From the NCBI GenBank assembly GCA_903886985.1, contig CAISOI010000049.1, forward strand, positions 1-7,097: a stretch of DNA of 7,097 nt, given 5' to 3'. Under the pieces are notes generated by a model. That model had not been told where the DNA came from. It did not search any database and was given only the letters and a program-made list of their open reading frames with translations. Below are positions 1 to 5,871 of the stretch, one piece after another (position 1 is the first letter of the stretch; every line of letters begins with the position of its first letter). Source of the DNA: an uncultured Chthonomonas sp. (lineage in GTDB: Bacteria; Armatimonadota; Chthonomonadetes; Chthonomonadales; CAJBBX01). The translations under genes were made by a program, and so were the position numbers.

Positions 1-2
1 CA

Positions 3-1409
3 TGGTGGATCCGTGGCTCCTGTTTGCTATTTGGCAACACTGTACTCGGAGTCCGATTTGGAATCGTTGTAGCGTGCTTTGGCATTCAATATTTCACTTA
101 CCTTTTGGCAAAGTTGCTGTTTGGCAAGACGAATGCGTTTCTGTCTCTAATTGTGTCGTCAATCACGCCTTTGGCACTTGCGGGTGCTTTTATTGCGACA
201 TACGATCCTCTTGTAGTTCTGTTCTGGACCGCAACAATGTATTTCGCGGCGCGCTCTGTCTTTATAGAGTGCCGAGTTGGGTGGTATTTAGCGGGGCTGA
301 GTTTCGGGCTTGGATTATTGTCCAAGCACACTATGTTGGTGTTGGCACCATGCCTTTTGATGTTTTTGTTGATGCGTCAGCACCGCCATTGGCTGTCAAA
401 GCCTCAGCCTTGGCTCGCCTTTTTGTTGGCATTTGTCGTATTTTCCCCGAATCTCTTCTGGCAATCGTCTCATGAATGGGCGACGTTCAGACATCTGTTC
501 ATTCTAACCGGAAAAGGTCTTGATCATCCGTTCTATCACCGCCTCGGTGATTTTGTAGGCTCCCAATTCGCCTTAATGTCTCCCATTCTCTTCTTCGTAA
601 TGATCTCAGCTTTAGTTTGGGCATCAAAACTACGCAAAACGGAGATTGGTGACAGGTTGTGGTACGCATTTTGCATGGGTGGACCGGTTCTAATCCTGTT
701 CGTTTCGATGACGGCGAAGAGTAAGGTCCAGGCCAATTGGGCAATTTGTGGATGGCTGACTCCACCATTGTTGTGGGTTGCACGACTGGAATGGAATGCT
801 AGGACAAAAGTGGATTATGACGACAAGATTAGATCGTCACAAAATGCGCTGAAGCTATTCAAAGCGCCTTTGCCCTTATCAGCACTTGCCCTATGTGGAT
901 TTATTACCACCATGATCAGTTGGCCGGATGCTCGTGCTTTCTTACACGTTGGAATTCCCATGAAGTTTGACACGATGAACATTCTTTATGGTGGGCAAGA
1001 GTTAGGGGTAGTCGCGGATCGTGAGCGAATTGCGATGGAATCGGAGATTGGTCATCCAATTCACGTTGGAGCGGTGACCTATGATAATGCGAGCCGAATG
1101 GCATTCTATATGAAGGACAAACCTCACGCATTTTGCTGGTTTTTGAATACACGTAAAAACAGTTACTACCTGTGGCAAGATGAATTCCGTCCTAAACCGG
1201 GCGATAGTGCGCTTATTGTGGATGATCATGCTTCAGATGATCCCAAGTTACCGGAATTACATTTAATATTTGATCGAGTGGTTCCAGTCAAACAGGAAAT
1301 CGATGTTTTCCGTGTTCCCCTTTACAACGAGCCTGTACACACGTATTATCTCTACAAGTGTTATGGATATCGACCAAATCCTTCCATTGAGAAGTACTCC
1401 AGTGGGTAA
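3..1409 (+). CDS. ArnT/PMT_2-family membrane glycosyltransferase (GT-C fold), 5'-partial
   Basis: The reading frame is open from the left edge, so the true start and roughly the first 80-100 residues are missing; 468 residues are visible. It is a polytopic inner-membrane protein with many hydrophobic segments. Landmarks match the PMT_2/ArnT-like family, which transfers sugars from polyprenyl-phosphate donors to lipid or protein acceptors on the outer face of the membrane. They are: LLFGNTVLGVRFG at the edge; ITPLALAGAFIATYDPLVVLFW, in the position of the family's usual PDAPL-type loop; GLGLLSKHTMLVLAP; PNLFWQSSHEWATFRH; and QANWAICGW. After the last membrane segment comes a soluble C-terminal domain with RKNSYYLW and a YLYKCYGY-like ending, also typical of the family. 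The family assignment is secure, but the donor and acceptor are not visible. The LPS genes at the other end of the window make a surface-glycan role plausible by inference. A TTG at 24 is not a credible start, because homology continues upstream of it. Confidence 0.85.
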   Translation, partial: WWIRGSCLLFGNTVLGVRFGIVVACFGIQYFTYLLAKLLFGKTNAFLSLIVSSITPLALAGAFIATYDPLVVLFWTATMYFAARSVFIECRVGWYLAGLSFGLGLLSKHTMLVLAPCLLMFLLMRQHRHWLSKPQPWLAFLLAFVVFSPNLFWQSSHEWATFRHLFILTGKGLDHPFYHRLGDFVGSQFALMSPILFFVMISALVWASKLRKTEIGDRLWYAFCMGGPVLILFVSMTAKSKVQANWAICGWLTPPLLWVARLEWNARTKVDYDDKIRSSQNALKLFKAPLPLSALALCGFITTMISWPDARAFLHVGIPMKFDTMNILYGGQELGVVADRERIAMESEIGHPIHVGAVTYDNASRMAFYMKDKPHAFCWFLNTRKNSYYLWQDEFRPKPGDSALIVDDHASDDPKLPELHLIFDRVVPVKQEIDVFRVPLYNEPVHTYYLYKCYGYRPNPSIEKYSSG

Positions 1410-1434
1410 TGCGGCGAAGTCGGATATAGCGGCG

Positions 1435-1443
1435 TGATATAAT
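1435..1443 (+). promoter_or_regulatory. Perfect extended -10 promoter for mnmG (TGATATAAT)
   Basis: TGATATAAT matches the extended -10 consensus TGnTATAAT at every fixed position. The expected start point, 6-7 nt downstream, falls at about 1449-1450, which is the A of the mnmG ATG. I see no convincing -35 hexamer at 16-18 bp, which extended -10 promoters can do without. There is no Shine-Dalgarno sequence between the box and the ATG. A direct repeat of GCGGCG (1411-1416 and 1429-1434) sits just upstream. Confidence 0.65.
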
Positions 1444-1449
1444 CATTCT

Positions 1450-3396
1450 ATGAACTCTGCTGATTCCGAACTTATTTTTGATGTCCTGGTGGTTGGTGCG
1501 GGACATGCTGGCTGTGAAGCGGCACTTGCGGCATCTCGTATGGGGTGCCGCGTAGGTGTTGCAACTCTCAACTTTGATCGAATAGGTCATATGCCGTGTA
1601 ACTGTTCTATTGGTGGTCCGGCAAAGGGCCATCTTGCTCGCGAAATAGATGCACTGGGGGGCCAGATGGGCCTCGCCACCGACGAGACCCTTACTCACAT
1701 TAGGTATGTTGGTACCGGTAAGGGGCCGGCAGTGCAGACTTTAAGGGCACACGCAGACAAGTCTCTTTATCCGAAGGCGATGCGACGCGCCTTGGAATCC
1801 GCTCCCAACATCACACTCCTTCAGGTCAAGGTTGAAGAGTTATTGACGAAGGAGTCGCACCGCACCATTTCGCTGATAGATGCCCCCATTACCAATTTGA
1901 GGTCGCTTGAAGTCATAGGTGTTGCAACCGATGACGGTACAAGAATACTCGCTGGTTCTGTTGTTATTACGACAGGAACATTTCTAAATGGCCTTATGCA
2001 TTGCGGTACCGAAAAGACCATTGGTGGCAGGCACGGAGAAGGGGTAGCCAAAGGGCTTTCAACCTCGTTGCAACAACTTGGAATTCGGTTGGGGCGGTTT
2101 AAGACTGGCACAACTCCTCGTATTGATAAGCAAACTGTAAATTGGGATCTCGTAGAAGCATTTCCATCTGAAGATTGCCCTCCGTTTAGCTTTATGAGCG
2201 ATCGATTGAACCCCCTAAGAGAATTGTTACCATGTTGGCAAACCCATACAAATACTACAACTCACGATATCATCCGCGAAAATCTACACCAATCCGCGAT
2301 GTATTCGGGTCAGATTTCTGGGATTGGTCCGCGTTACTGCCCTAGCATTGAGGACAAGGTTGTGCGGTTTGCGGCGAAAGAATCGCATCCTGTCTTTTTA
2401 GAGCAAGAAGAATGGGATAGCGATTGGCTGTACGTTCAGGGAATGAGCACCAGTCTGCCCGCGGATGTTCAGATTAAGTTTCTACAATCAATGGCAGGAT
2501 TGGAACATGTGAGTATGGTTCGTCCGGGATACGCCGTTGAATATGACATGGCTTATCCAGATCAGTTAGAGCCGACGTTGGAGAGCAAGTTAGCTGCGGG
2601 GCTTTTTCTAGCAGGGCAGATAAACGGTACATCTGGATATGAAGAGGCAGGCGCGCAAGGTCTTTTCGCTGGTATTAATGCCGCTCTGCGGTCACAGCAC
2701 AGGGAACCGATTACGCTTGACCGGCAGTCAAGCTATATCGGCGTACTTGTGGATGATCTTGTTACAAAAGGAGTTGAGGACCCATACAGGATGTTGACAT
2801 CCCGTGCTGAGTATCGGCTTGTTCTACGCCACGATAATGCGGATTTGAGGCTGACTCCGATTGGCCGAGAAGTCGGCGTAATCGCGAATGACCGATGGTC
2901 GCGGTTTACAACTAAACGGGATGCAATCCAGAAGGAACTCCACAGGATTACGAATACATTCGTAACAATGCGGGACAACGATCGGTTGCGATCGTTGGGG
3001 ACTGCACCTGTTGGGACGAAGGTAAGCGTTCAAGAATTGCTGCGTCGTCCTCAACTTCATTATAATTTTGTTCAGGAGCACTTTCCTTCCGAAGAAGTTA
3101 TAGACCGATTTGTAGCTGAGCAAGTAGAGATACAGTCAAAATTTGAAGGATATATTGCACGTCAGGAAAGCCAGATATTGGACGCCTCGAAATTAGAAGG
3201 CGTACACATTCCTGATGATTTCCAATATGTCGGTTTGAACGCGCTTTCAATGGAAGGCCGAGAAAAATTGGGGCGAATTCGGCCGAATAACGTTGGACAG
3301 GCATCACGAATACCCGGAATAACGCCTTCAGATTTGCAACTATTGTTGGTATCGTTGGAACAACAAAGGCGGCTCGTCGCATCCAAAATCGGGTAG
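1450..3396 (+). CDS. mnmG: tRNA uridine-5-carboxymethylaminomethyl modification enzyme MnmG (GidA)
   Basis: This FAD-dependent cytoplasmic enzyme works with the GTPase MnmE to build the cmnm5/nm5 group on wobble uridine 34 of certain tRNAs. The 648-residue product is close to the usual ~630. The N-terminal dinucleotide-binding motif GAGHAGCEAA lies at residues 16-25. It is followed by a family segment ending in SIGGPAKGHLAREIDALGG (about 53-71) and by GTGKGPAVQTLRAHADKSLY near 95-115. The conserved catalytic cysteine is seen in GPRYCPSIEDKVVRF (Cys297). NGTSGYEEAGAQGL and the C-terminal NNVGQASRIPGITPSD helical domain, which contacts MnmE and tRNA, are intact. Some motif residues differ from E. 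coli: NCSIGG instead of NPAIGG, and RAHAD instead of RAQAD. The ATG at 1450 places the FAD motif at the normal distance. It has no Shine-Dalgarno sequence and sits at the predicted transcription start, so the mRNA may be leaderless. No MnmE gene is in the window. Confidence 0.97.
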   Translation: MNSADSELIFDVLVVGAGHAGCEAALAASRMGCRVGVATLNFDRIGHMPCNCSIGGPAKGHLAREIDALGGQMGLATDETLTHIRYVGTGKGPAVQTLRAHADKSLYPKAMRRALESAPNITLLQVKVEELLTKESHRTISLIDAPITNLRSLEVIGVATDDGTRILAGSVVITTGTFLNGLMHCGTEKTIGGRHGEGVAKGLSTSLQQLGIRLGRFKTGTTPRIDKQTVNWDLVEAFPSEDCPPFSFMSDRLNPLRELLPCWQTHTNTTTHDIIRENLHQSAMYSGQISGIGPRYCPSIEDKVVRFAAKESHPVFLEQEEWDSDWLYVQGMSTSLPADVQIKFLQSMAGLEHVSMVRPGYAVEYDMAYPDQLEPTLESKLAAGLFLAGQINGTSGYEEAGAQGLFAGINAALRSQHREPITLDRQSSYIGVLVDDLVTKGVEDPYRMLTSRAEYRLVLRHDNADLRLTPIGREVGVIANDRWSRFTTKRDAIQKELHRITNTFVTMRDNDRLRSLGTAPVGTKVSVQELLRRPQLHYNFVQEHFPSEEVIDRFVAEQVEIQSKFEGYIARQESQILDASKLEGVHIPDDFQYVGLNALSMEGREKLGRIRPNNVGQASRIPGITPSDLQLLLVSLEQQRRLVASKIG

Positions 3397-3407
3397 ACTC
3401 TAAGGGT

Positions 3408-3426
3408 ATTCAGAACTGAATTCAGT
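3408..3426. promoter_or_regulatory. Overlapping palindromes in the mnmG-sod gap, candidate operator
   Basis: A 12-bp perfect palindrome ACTGAATTCAGT (3415-3426) overlaps an inverted repeat ATTCAG-AA-CTGAAT (3408-3421). The result is three half-sites of alternating orientation within 19 bp. The 2-nt spacer is too tight for a stable RNA hairpin, so a protein-binding DNA site is more likely. It lies 12-30 bp after the mnmG stop and about 120 bp before the SOD start. No known regulator consensus is recognised, so the function is inference. Confidence 0.3.
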
Positions 3427-3504
3427 GGTGCGGTATTCCCAATTTCGTATCTAATGGGATATCGGCATTCTGTATATCTGGGATTTTTAACTGCTGTACT
3501 GTGC

Positions 3505-3521
3505 GGTGCGGTGAAAGCACC
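3505..3521 (+). other. Small hairpin in the SOD 5' leader
   Basis: GGTGC (3505-3509) and GCACC (3517-3521) form a perfect 5-bp stem with a 7-nt loop, ending 5 nt before the SOD ribosome binding site. The preceding GTGC (3501-3504) can pair with the same GCAC in a competing register, because GTGCG is repeated in tandem (3501-3510). It could influence translation or mRNA stability, but it may also be incidental. Confidence 0.3.
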
Positions 3522-3526
3522 ATTTA

Positions 3527-3533
3527 GAGGGAG
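3527..3533 (+). promoter_or_regulatory. Ribosome binding site of the SOD gene
   Basis: The purine-rich GAGGGAG lies 10 nt upstream of the ATG at 3544. It supports that start, which also gives the usual SOD N-terminus. It contrasts with mnmG, which has no such site. Confidence 0.7.
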
Positions 3534-3543
3534 ATGAAGTTCA

Positions 3544-4158
3544 ATGGCAGATTTTACTTTGCCCAAATTGCCTTACGATTATGCGGTACTTGATCCACAT
3601 ATCGATACATTAACCATGCAGATTCATCACGATAAGCATCATGCTGCTTATGTGACGAACCTGAACGTGGCTCTCAAAGATCATGCCGATCTTCAGGCAA
3701 AGTCTATTGAAGAGTTACTTAGAGATATCAACAATGTTCCTGAGTCAATCCGTACTGCTGTGCGAAACAATGGTGGGGGGCACTACAATCACACCATGTT
3801 CTGGGAGATCATGTCTCCCGGTGGGCCCACCGCACCGACCGGTGAGTTAGCAGACGCCATCAATGGTGCATTTGGTTCCGTTGATACCCTTAAAGAGAAA
3901 GTGAACGAAGCGGGTACAAAGCGATTTGGTTCTGGCTGGGCATGGGTGCTTGTTGAGAACGGCAAGTTGGTGGTAACCTCCTCCGCAAATCAGGATTGTC
4001 CTCTAATGGACGGTCAGATTCCAGTTTTTGGAGTTGATGTGTGGGAACACGCCTATTATCTTCATTATCAAAATCGGCGACCAGACTACCTTAAAGCTTG
4101 GTGGAATGTCTTGAACTGGAATGAAGTTTCCAAGCGTCTCGCATTGGCAAAGAAGTAA
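3544..4158 (+). CDS. sodA: Superoxide dismutase, Mn-type (Fe/Mn SOD family)
   Basis: The enzyme converts superoxide to oxygen and hydrogen peroxide. At 204 residues it has normal full length. The N-terminal helical hairpin starts with TLPKLPYDYAVLDPHID and carries IHHDKHHAAY; the second domain carries the DVWEHAYYLHYQNRRPDYL signature. The four metal ligands are His28, His83 (in GGHYNHTMFW), Asp165 and His169. Gln150, in the ANQDCPLM segment, sits where manganese SODs supply the second-sphere glutamine. GGG at 77-79 precedes the second ligand, whereas iron SODs have a glutamine in that helix. Mn or cambialistic use is therefore favoured, though metal choice cannot be proven from sequence. I see no signal peptide, so the protein is probably cytoplasmic. 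It appears monocistronic, with its own ribosome binding site and a GC-rich hairpin downstream. Confidence 0.96.
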   Translation: MADFTLPKLPYDYAVLDPHIDTLTMQIHHDKHHAAYVTNLNVALKDHADLQAKSIEELLRDINNVPESIRTAVRNNGGGHYNHTMFWEIMSPGGPTAPTGELADAINGAFGSVDTLKEKVNEAGTKRFGSGWAWVLVENGKLVVTSSANQDCPLMDGQIPVFGVDVWEHAYYLHYQNRRPDYLKAWWNVLNWNEVSKRLALAKK

Positions 4159-4184
4159 TTTGACACTGACATTATGCAATAGGT

Positions 4185-4217
4185 CAGCCGGACGGATTTT
4201 CCGCCCGGCTGTTCTTG
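4185..4217 (+). terminator. Likely transcription terminator after the SOD gene
   Basis: An 11-bp GC-rich stem (4185-4195 with 4201-4211, one A-C mismatch) closes an ATTTT loop and is followed by TTCTTGT. It lies 26 nt after the SOD stop. The T tract is imperfect, so termination may be only partial or may need Rho. The placement between two genes that each have a ribosome binding site supports the call. Confidence 0.6.
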
Positions 4218-4242
4218 TGCGTAACGCGAGATGTGATATACG
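4215..4242 (+). promoter_or_regulatory. Possible promoter of the thioesterase gene
   Basis: TTGTGC (4215-4220), a 16-bp spacer and TATACG (4237-4242) with a TG one base before it (4234-4235) resemble an extended -10 promoter. The GTGATATA stretch matches the mnmG promoter core. The predicted start near 4249 would leave a leader of about 25 nt that includes the GGAG ribosome binding site. The hexamers are only partial matches. Confidence 0.35.
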
Positions 4243-4260
4243 GTAACCTGTTTTAGCTTT

Positions 4261-4264
4261 GGAG
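4261..4264 (+). promoter_or_regulatory. Ribosome binding site that decides the thioesterase start
   Basis: GGAG lies 9 nt before the ATG at 4274. A longer frame from TTG at 4259 would run straight through this site and add only five residues outside the conserved fold, so the ATG is preferred. Confidence 0.6.
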
Positions 4265-4273
4265 TGGGCTTTA

Positions 4274-4696
4274 ATGTCGAACGTTCCAGCGGAAGCTGTT
4301 CCCTATAGTTTAAGAGTGCGATATTTTGAAACAGATCAAATGCAGGTTGCTCACCATGCGAACTATCTTGTCTGGTTTGAAGCTTCAAGAAGTGAGTTTT
4401 GTCGTGTAAAAGGTATTGATTATGCCCAAATGGAAAGAAACAGTCTGTTCCTACCTGTTGTAGAGGCAAGGTGCAGGTATAAAAAACCTGCGGCATACGA
4501 CGACCTTATCACCATCTTTGTATGGGTTCTATCGATCAAACGCAGCGTTCTCAAGCTGAAGTACGTTGTTATGAACGGTGACAACGAAATAGCAGAGGGT
4601 GAAACAACGCAGATGCTTATCAGTAAGTCGGGCAGGCCAATTCAATTCCCGAGTAACATTGCTGAGAAATTTGTTACGGATGAACAAATTAAGTAG
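4274..4696 (+). CDS. Hotdog-fold acyl-CoA thioesterase (4HBT/YbgC-like)
   Basis: The 140-residue protein matches the small single-domain 4-hydroxybenzoyl-CoA thioesterase/YbgC group, which hydrolyses acyl-CoA or related thioesters in the cytoplasm. The N-terminal signature RYFETDQMQVAHHANYLVWFE (residues 16-36) carries the catalytic aspartate position, Asp21, and the HxNY-like segment at His28-Tyr31 that leads into the long central helix. The region about 62-110 (ARCRYKKPAAYDDLITI, then alternating hydrophobic strands ending in EIAEGETTQMLI) fits the beta sheet of the hotdog fold. The substrate is not evident. There is no tol-pal cluster alongside, so a ybgC symbol would be over-precise. FadM-like or DHNA-CoA thioesterases remain possible. 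The gene is flanked by gaps on both sides and is probably a single-gene unit. Confidence 0.88.
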   Translation: MSNVPAEAVPYSLRVRYFETDQMQVAHHANYLVWFEASRSEFCRVKGIDYAQMERNSLFLPVVEARCRYKKPAAYDDLITIFVWVLSIKRSVLKLKYVVMNGDNEIAEGETTQMLISKSGRPIQFPSNIAEKFVTDEQIK

Positions 4697-4741
4697 GATA
4701 CTTAGTGATGACTCGCTAATATCTTTGTAACTTCATTCAAT

Positions 4742-4843
4742 GACTGCCAGACGTAGACTATCCCACAATACAAGATGGTTTCTAAGCGCCCGGAAATGGG
4801 GCATCATCCGAACTTTATCTCAGAGTTTGGGTCTATGGCAGTC
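4742..4843 (+). repeat. Long interrupted inverted repeat in the intergenic gap, possible RNA structure
   Basis: GACTGCCA (4742-4749) is perfectly complementary to TGGCAGTC (4836-4843). After a 4-nt bulge (4750-4753), TAGAC (4754-4758) pairs with GTCTA (4831-4835), and CCA (4763-4765) can then pair with TGG (4828-4830). A small GCCC/GGGC hairpin (4788-4791 with 4799-4802) sits in the middle of the loop. The element occupies more than half of the 189-bp gap between the thioesterase and the HEAT-like gene. It could be a structured leader or a small RNA, but matches no family that I recognise. Confidence 0.35.
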
Positions 4844-4885
4844 GAAACAGGGATATTAAGATTGTTGTGCGAAATGAGCTAAGCA

Positions 4886-5863
4886 GTGCCAATTCCTGTA
4901 ATAATTCCAACCGAGCCCTCAATCGATAATCTAGCCAACGCGGCGAACAACCATATGACAGACAATGAGCAATTGAAGGATAGCGTGAGTATAAGTTCCA
5001 GTTCCTCCGTATTGCGAGGTAGTGACTCCATTGCCCTCGCCGACGTCCAAGCGGTTGCGAACGAAAATGAGAAATACTATCAGCGTTGCGCGATAGCGAT
5101 CGCTGTATTGTTTGGTGCTGGTGTGTTGTCGATGGCAATCATACAGCGGTATTATGACCAATCAAGTTCTCATGTTCTCCGTTACGTAGCTATCTCGCTG
5201 GTCGATCTGGTCCTAATTGCGGGTACGTATAGATTGATTACTAATCGCCAATCTGAGGCCATACCAATCATCGAGAATTTGGCTCAGGATGGATCGCTGG
5301 ATTCGGCCTGCACTCTTGTCGATTCGCTCAACATCGAAGATCCAGCCGTACGCAAGGCCGTGATCTGTGCACTAAATAAAGTTCTCCCTAACTTGCATCG
5401 GGTGCCTGATGCGGAACTAGACACCAATAGATTGGCCACGATTTGTGAAGTTCTAGACAAAGACATCGGCGGATTGCAAAAAACTGGGGATTCCACTTCG
5501 TCGAGTAACGTTTCTGAGCGAAACGCTCCGATTTCCGGAGAAGTTCAGTTAAGATGTTCGATGCTGAAGGCTCTAGAGCACTTCGGCAATAAAAGCTGCC
5601 TTGCATCTGTTCGGAGATTGGCAGAGATAAATGCGAAGACCCCGGCAGAACTACTGATTAAAGACTCCGCGTTGCGATGTCTGCCAACGCTCGCAATGGT
5701 CTCTCTCAGAGAGGCAGAAAGGGCAGCGGACGCTCTTGACCAGTCCAACAAAGAGCCTGCTAAGGATACGAAAATGGACGCGCAAATCCCAACAGAACAG
5801 GCAGAGGTTGCTCCGACGGACACCAAGTCACTTTTGATTTCTGACATGGAGCGAATGGATTAA
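4886..5863 (+). CDS. Uncharacterised two-TM protein with HEAT-like helical repeats
   Basis: I do not recognise this gene. From GTG 4886 it has 325 residues, and from the ATG at 4955 it has 302; neither start has a clear Shine-Dalgarno sequence. The frame is closed upstream by TAA at 4880-4882. The N-terminus is polar, with a serine run at about 35-41. Two hydrophobic segments follow, at about 68-87 (IAIAVLFGAGVLSMAII) and about 98-118 (YVAISLVDLVLIAGTY). Residues about 122-290 form amphipathic helix pairs with HEAT-like texture, such as DPAVRKAVICALNKVLP, LRCSMLKALEHFGNKSCL and LIKDSALRCLPTLAMV. The C-terminal tail is hydrophilic and charged. There is no signal-peptide cleavage motif, so the likely arrangement is an inner-membrane hairpin with the helical domain in the cytoplasm. 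HEAT folds usually mediate protein-protein contacts, so a scaffold role is a guess. It converges on kdsB with only 8 bp between the stops and no terminator hairpin there. Confidence 0.7.
   Translation: MPIPVIIPTEPSIDNLANAANNHMTDNEQLKDSVSISSSSSVLRGSDSIALADVQAVANENEKYYQRCAIAIAVLFGAGVLSMAIIQRYYDQSSSHVLRYVAISLVDLVLIAGTYRLITNRQSEAIPIIENLAQDGSLDSACTLVDSLNIEDPAVRKAVICALNKVLPNLHRVPDAELDTNRLATICEVLDKDIGGLQKTGDSTSSSNVSERNAPISGEVQLRCSMLKALEHFGNKSCLASVRRLAEINAKTPAELLIKDSALRCLPTLAMVSLREAERAADALDQSNKEPAKDTKMDAQIPTEQAEVAPTDTKSLLISDMERMD
4897..4905 (+). promoter_or_regulatory. Possible extended -10 promoter for the HEAT-like gene
   Basis: TGTAATAAT matches TGnTATAAT at all but one fixed position. The predicted start near 4912 lies inside the frame opened by GTG 4886 and about 43 nt upstream of the ATG at 4955. 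If it is used, the protein would start at 4955. There is no good -35 match. Confidence 0.3.
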
Positions 5864-5871
5864 GGTCATAT

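Noticed and set aside
24..26. TTG as the start of the left-hand glycosyltransferase
   Set aside because: The frame is open to the window edge and the family-like sequence continues through it. The gene is cut by the window, not started there.
2..475. 157-codon plus-strand ORF in another frame at the left edge
   Set aside because: It overlaps the glycosyltransferase, is cysteine- and serine-rich without family features, and is a shadow frame.
3437..3488. TCCCA/TGGGA pairings before a T5 run as an mnmG terminator or attenuator
   Set aside because: TCCCA (3437-3441) can pair with TGGGA at 3455-3459 or at 3479-3483 just before TTTTT. Each stem is only 5 bp with a long loop, too weak to call without covariation.
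4086..4496. 136-codon minus-strand ORF across the SOD end and the thioesterase start
   Set aside because: It overlaps two well-supported genes and a hairpin, shows no recognisable motif and has the look of a shadow frame.
4786..4806. Bacterial SRP RNA apical loop (CCGGAA-like sequence in the gap)
   Set aside because: The bases after GGAA do not follow the GGxAGCAGC pattern needed for the SRP symmetric loop, and the surrounding stem does not match.
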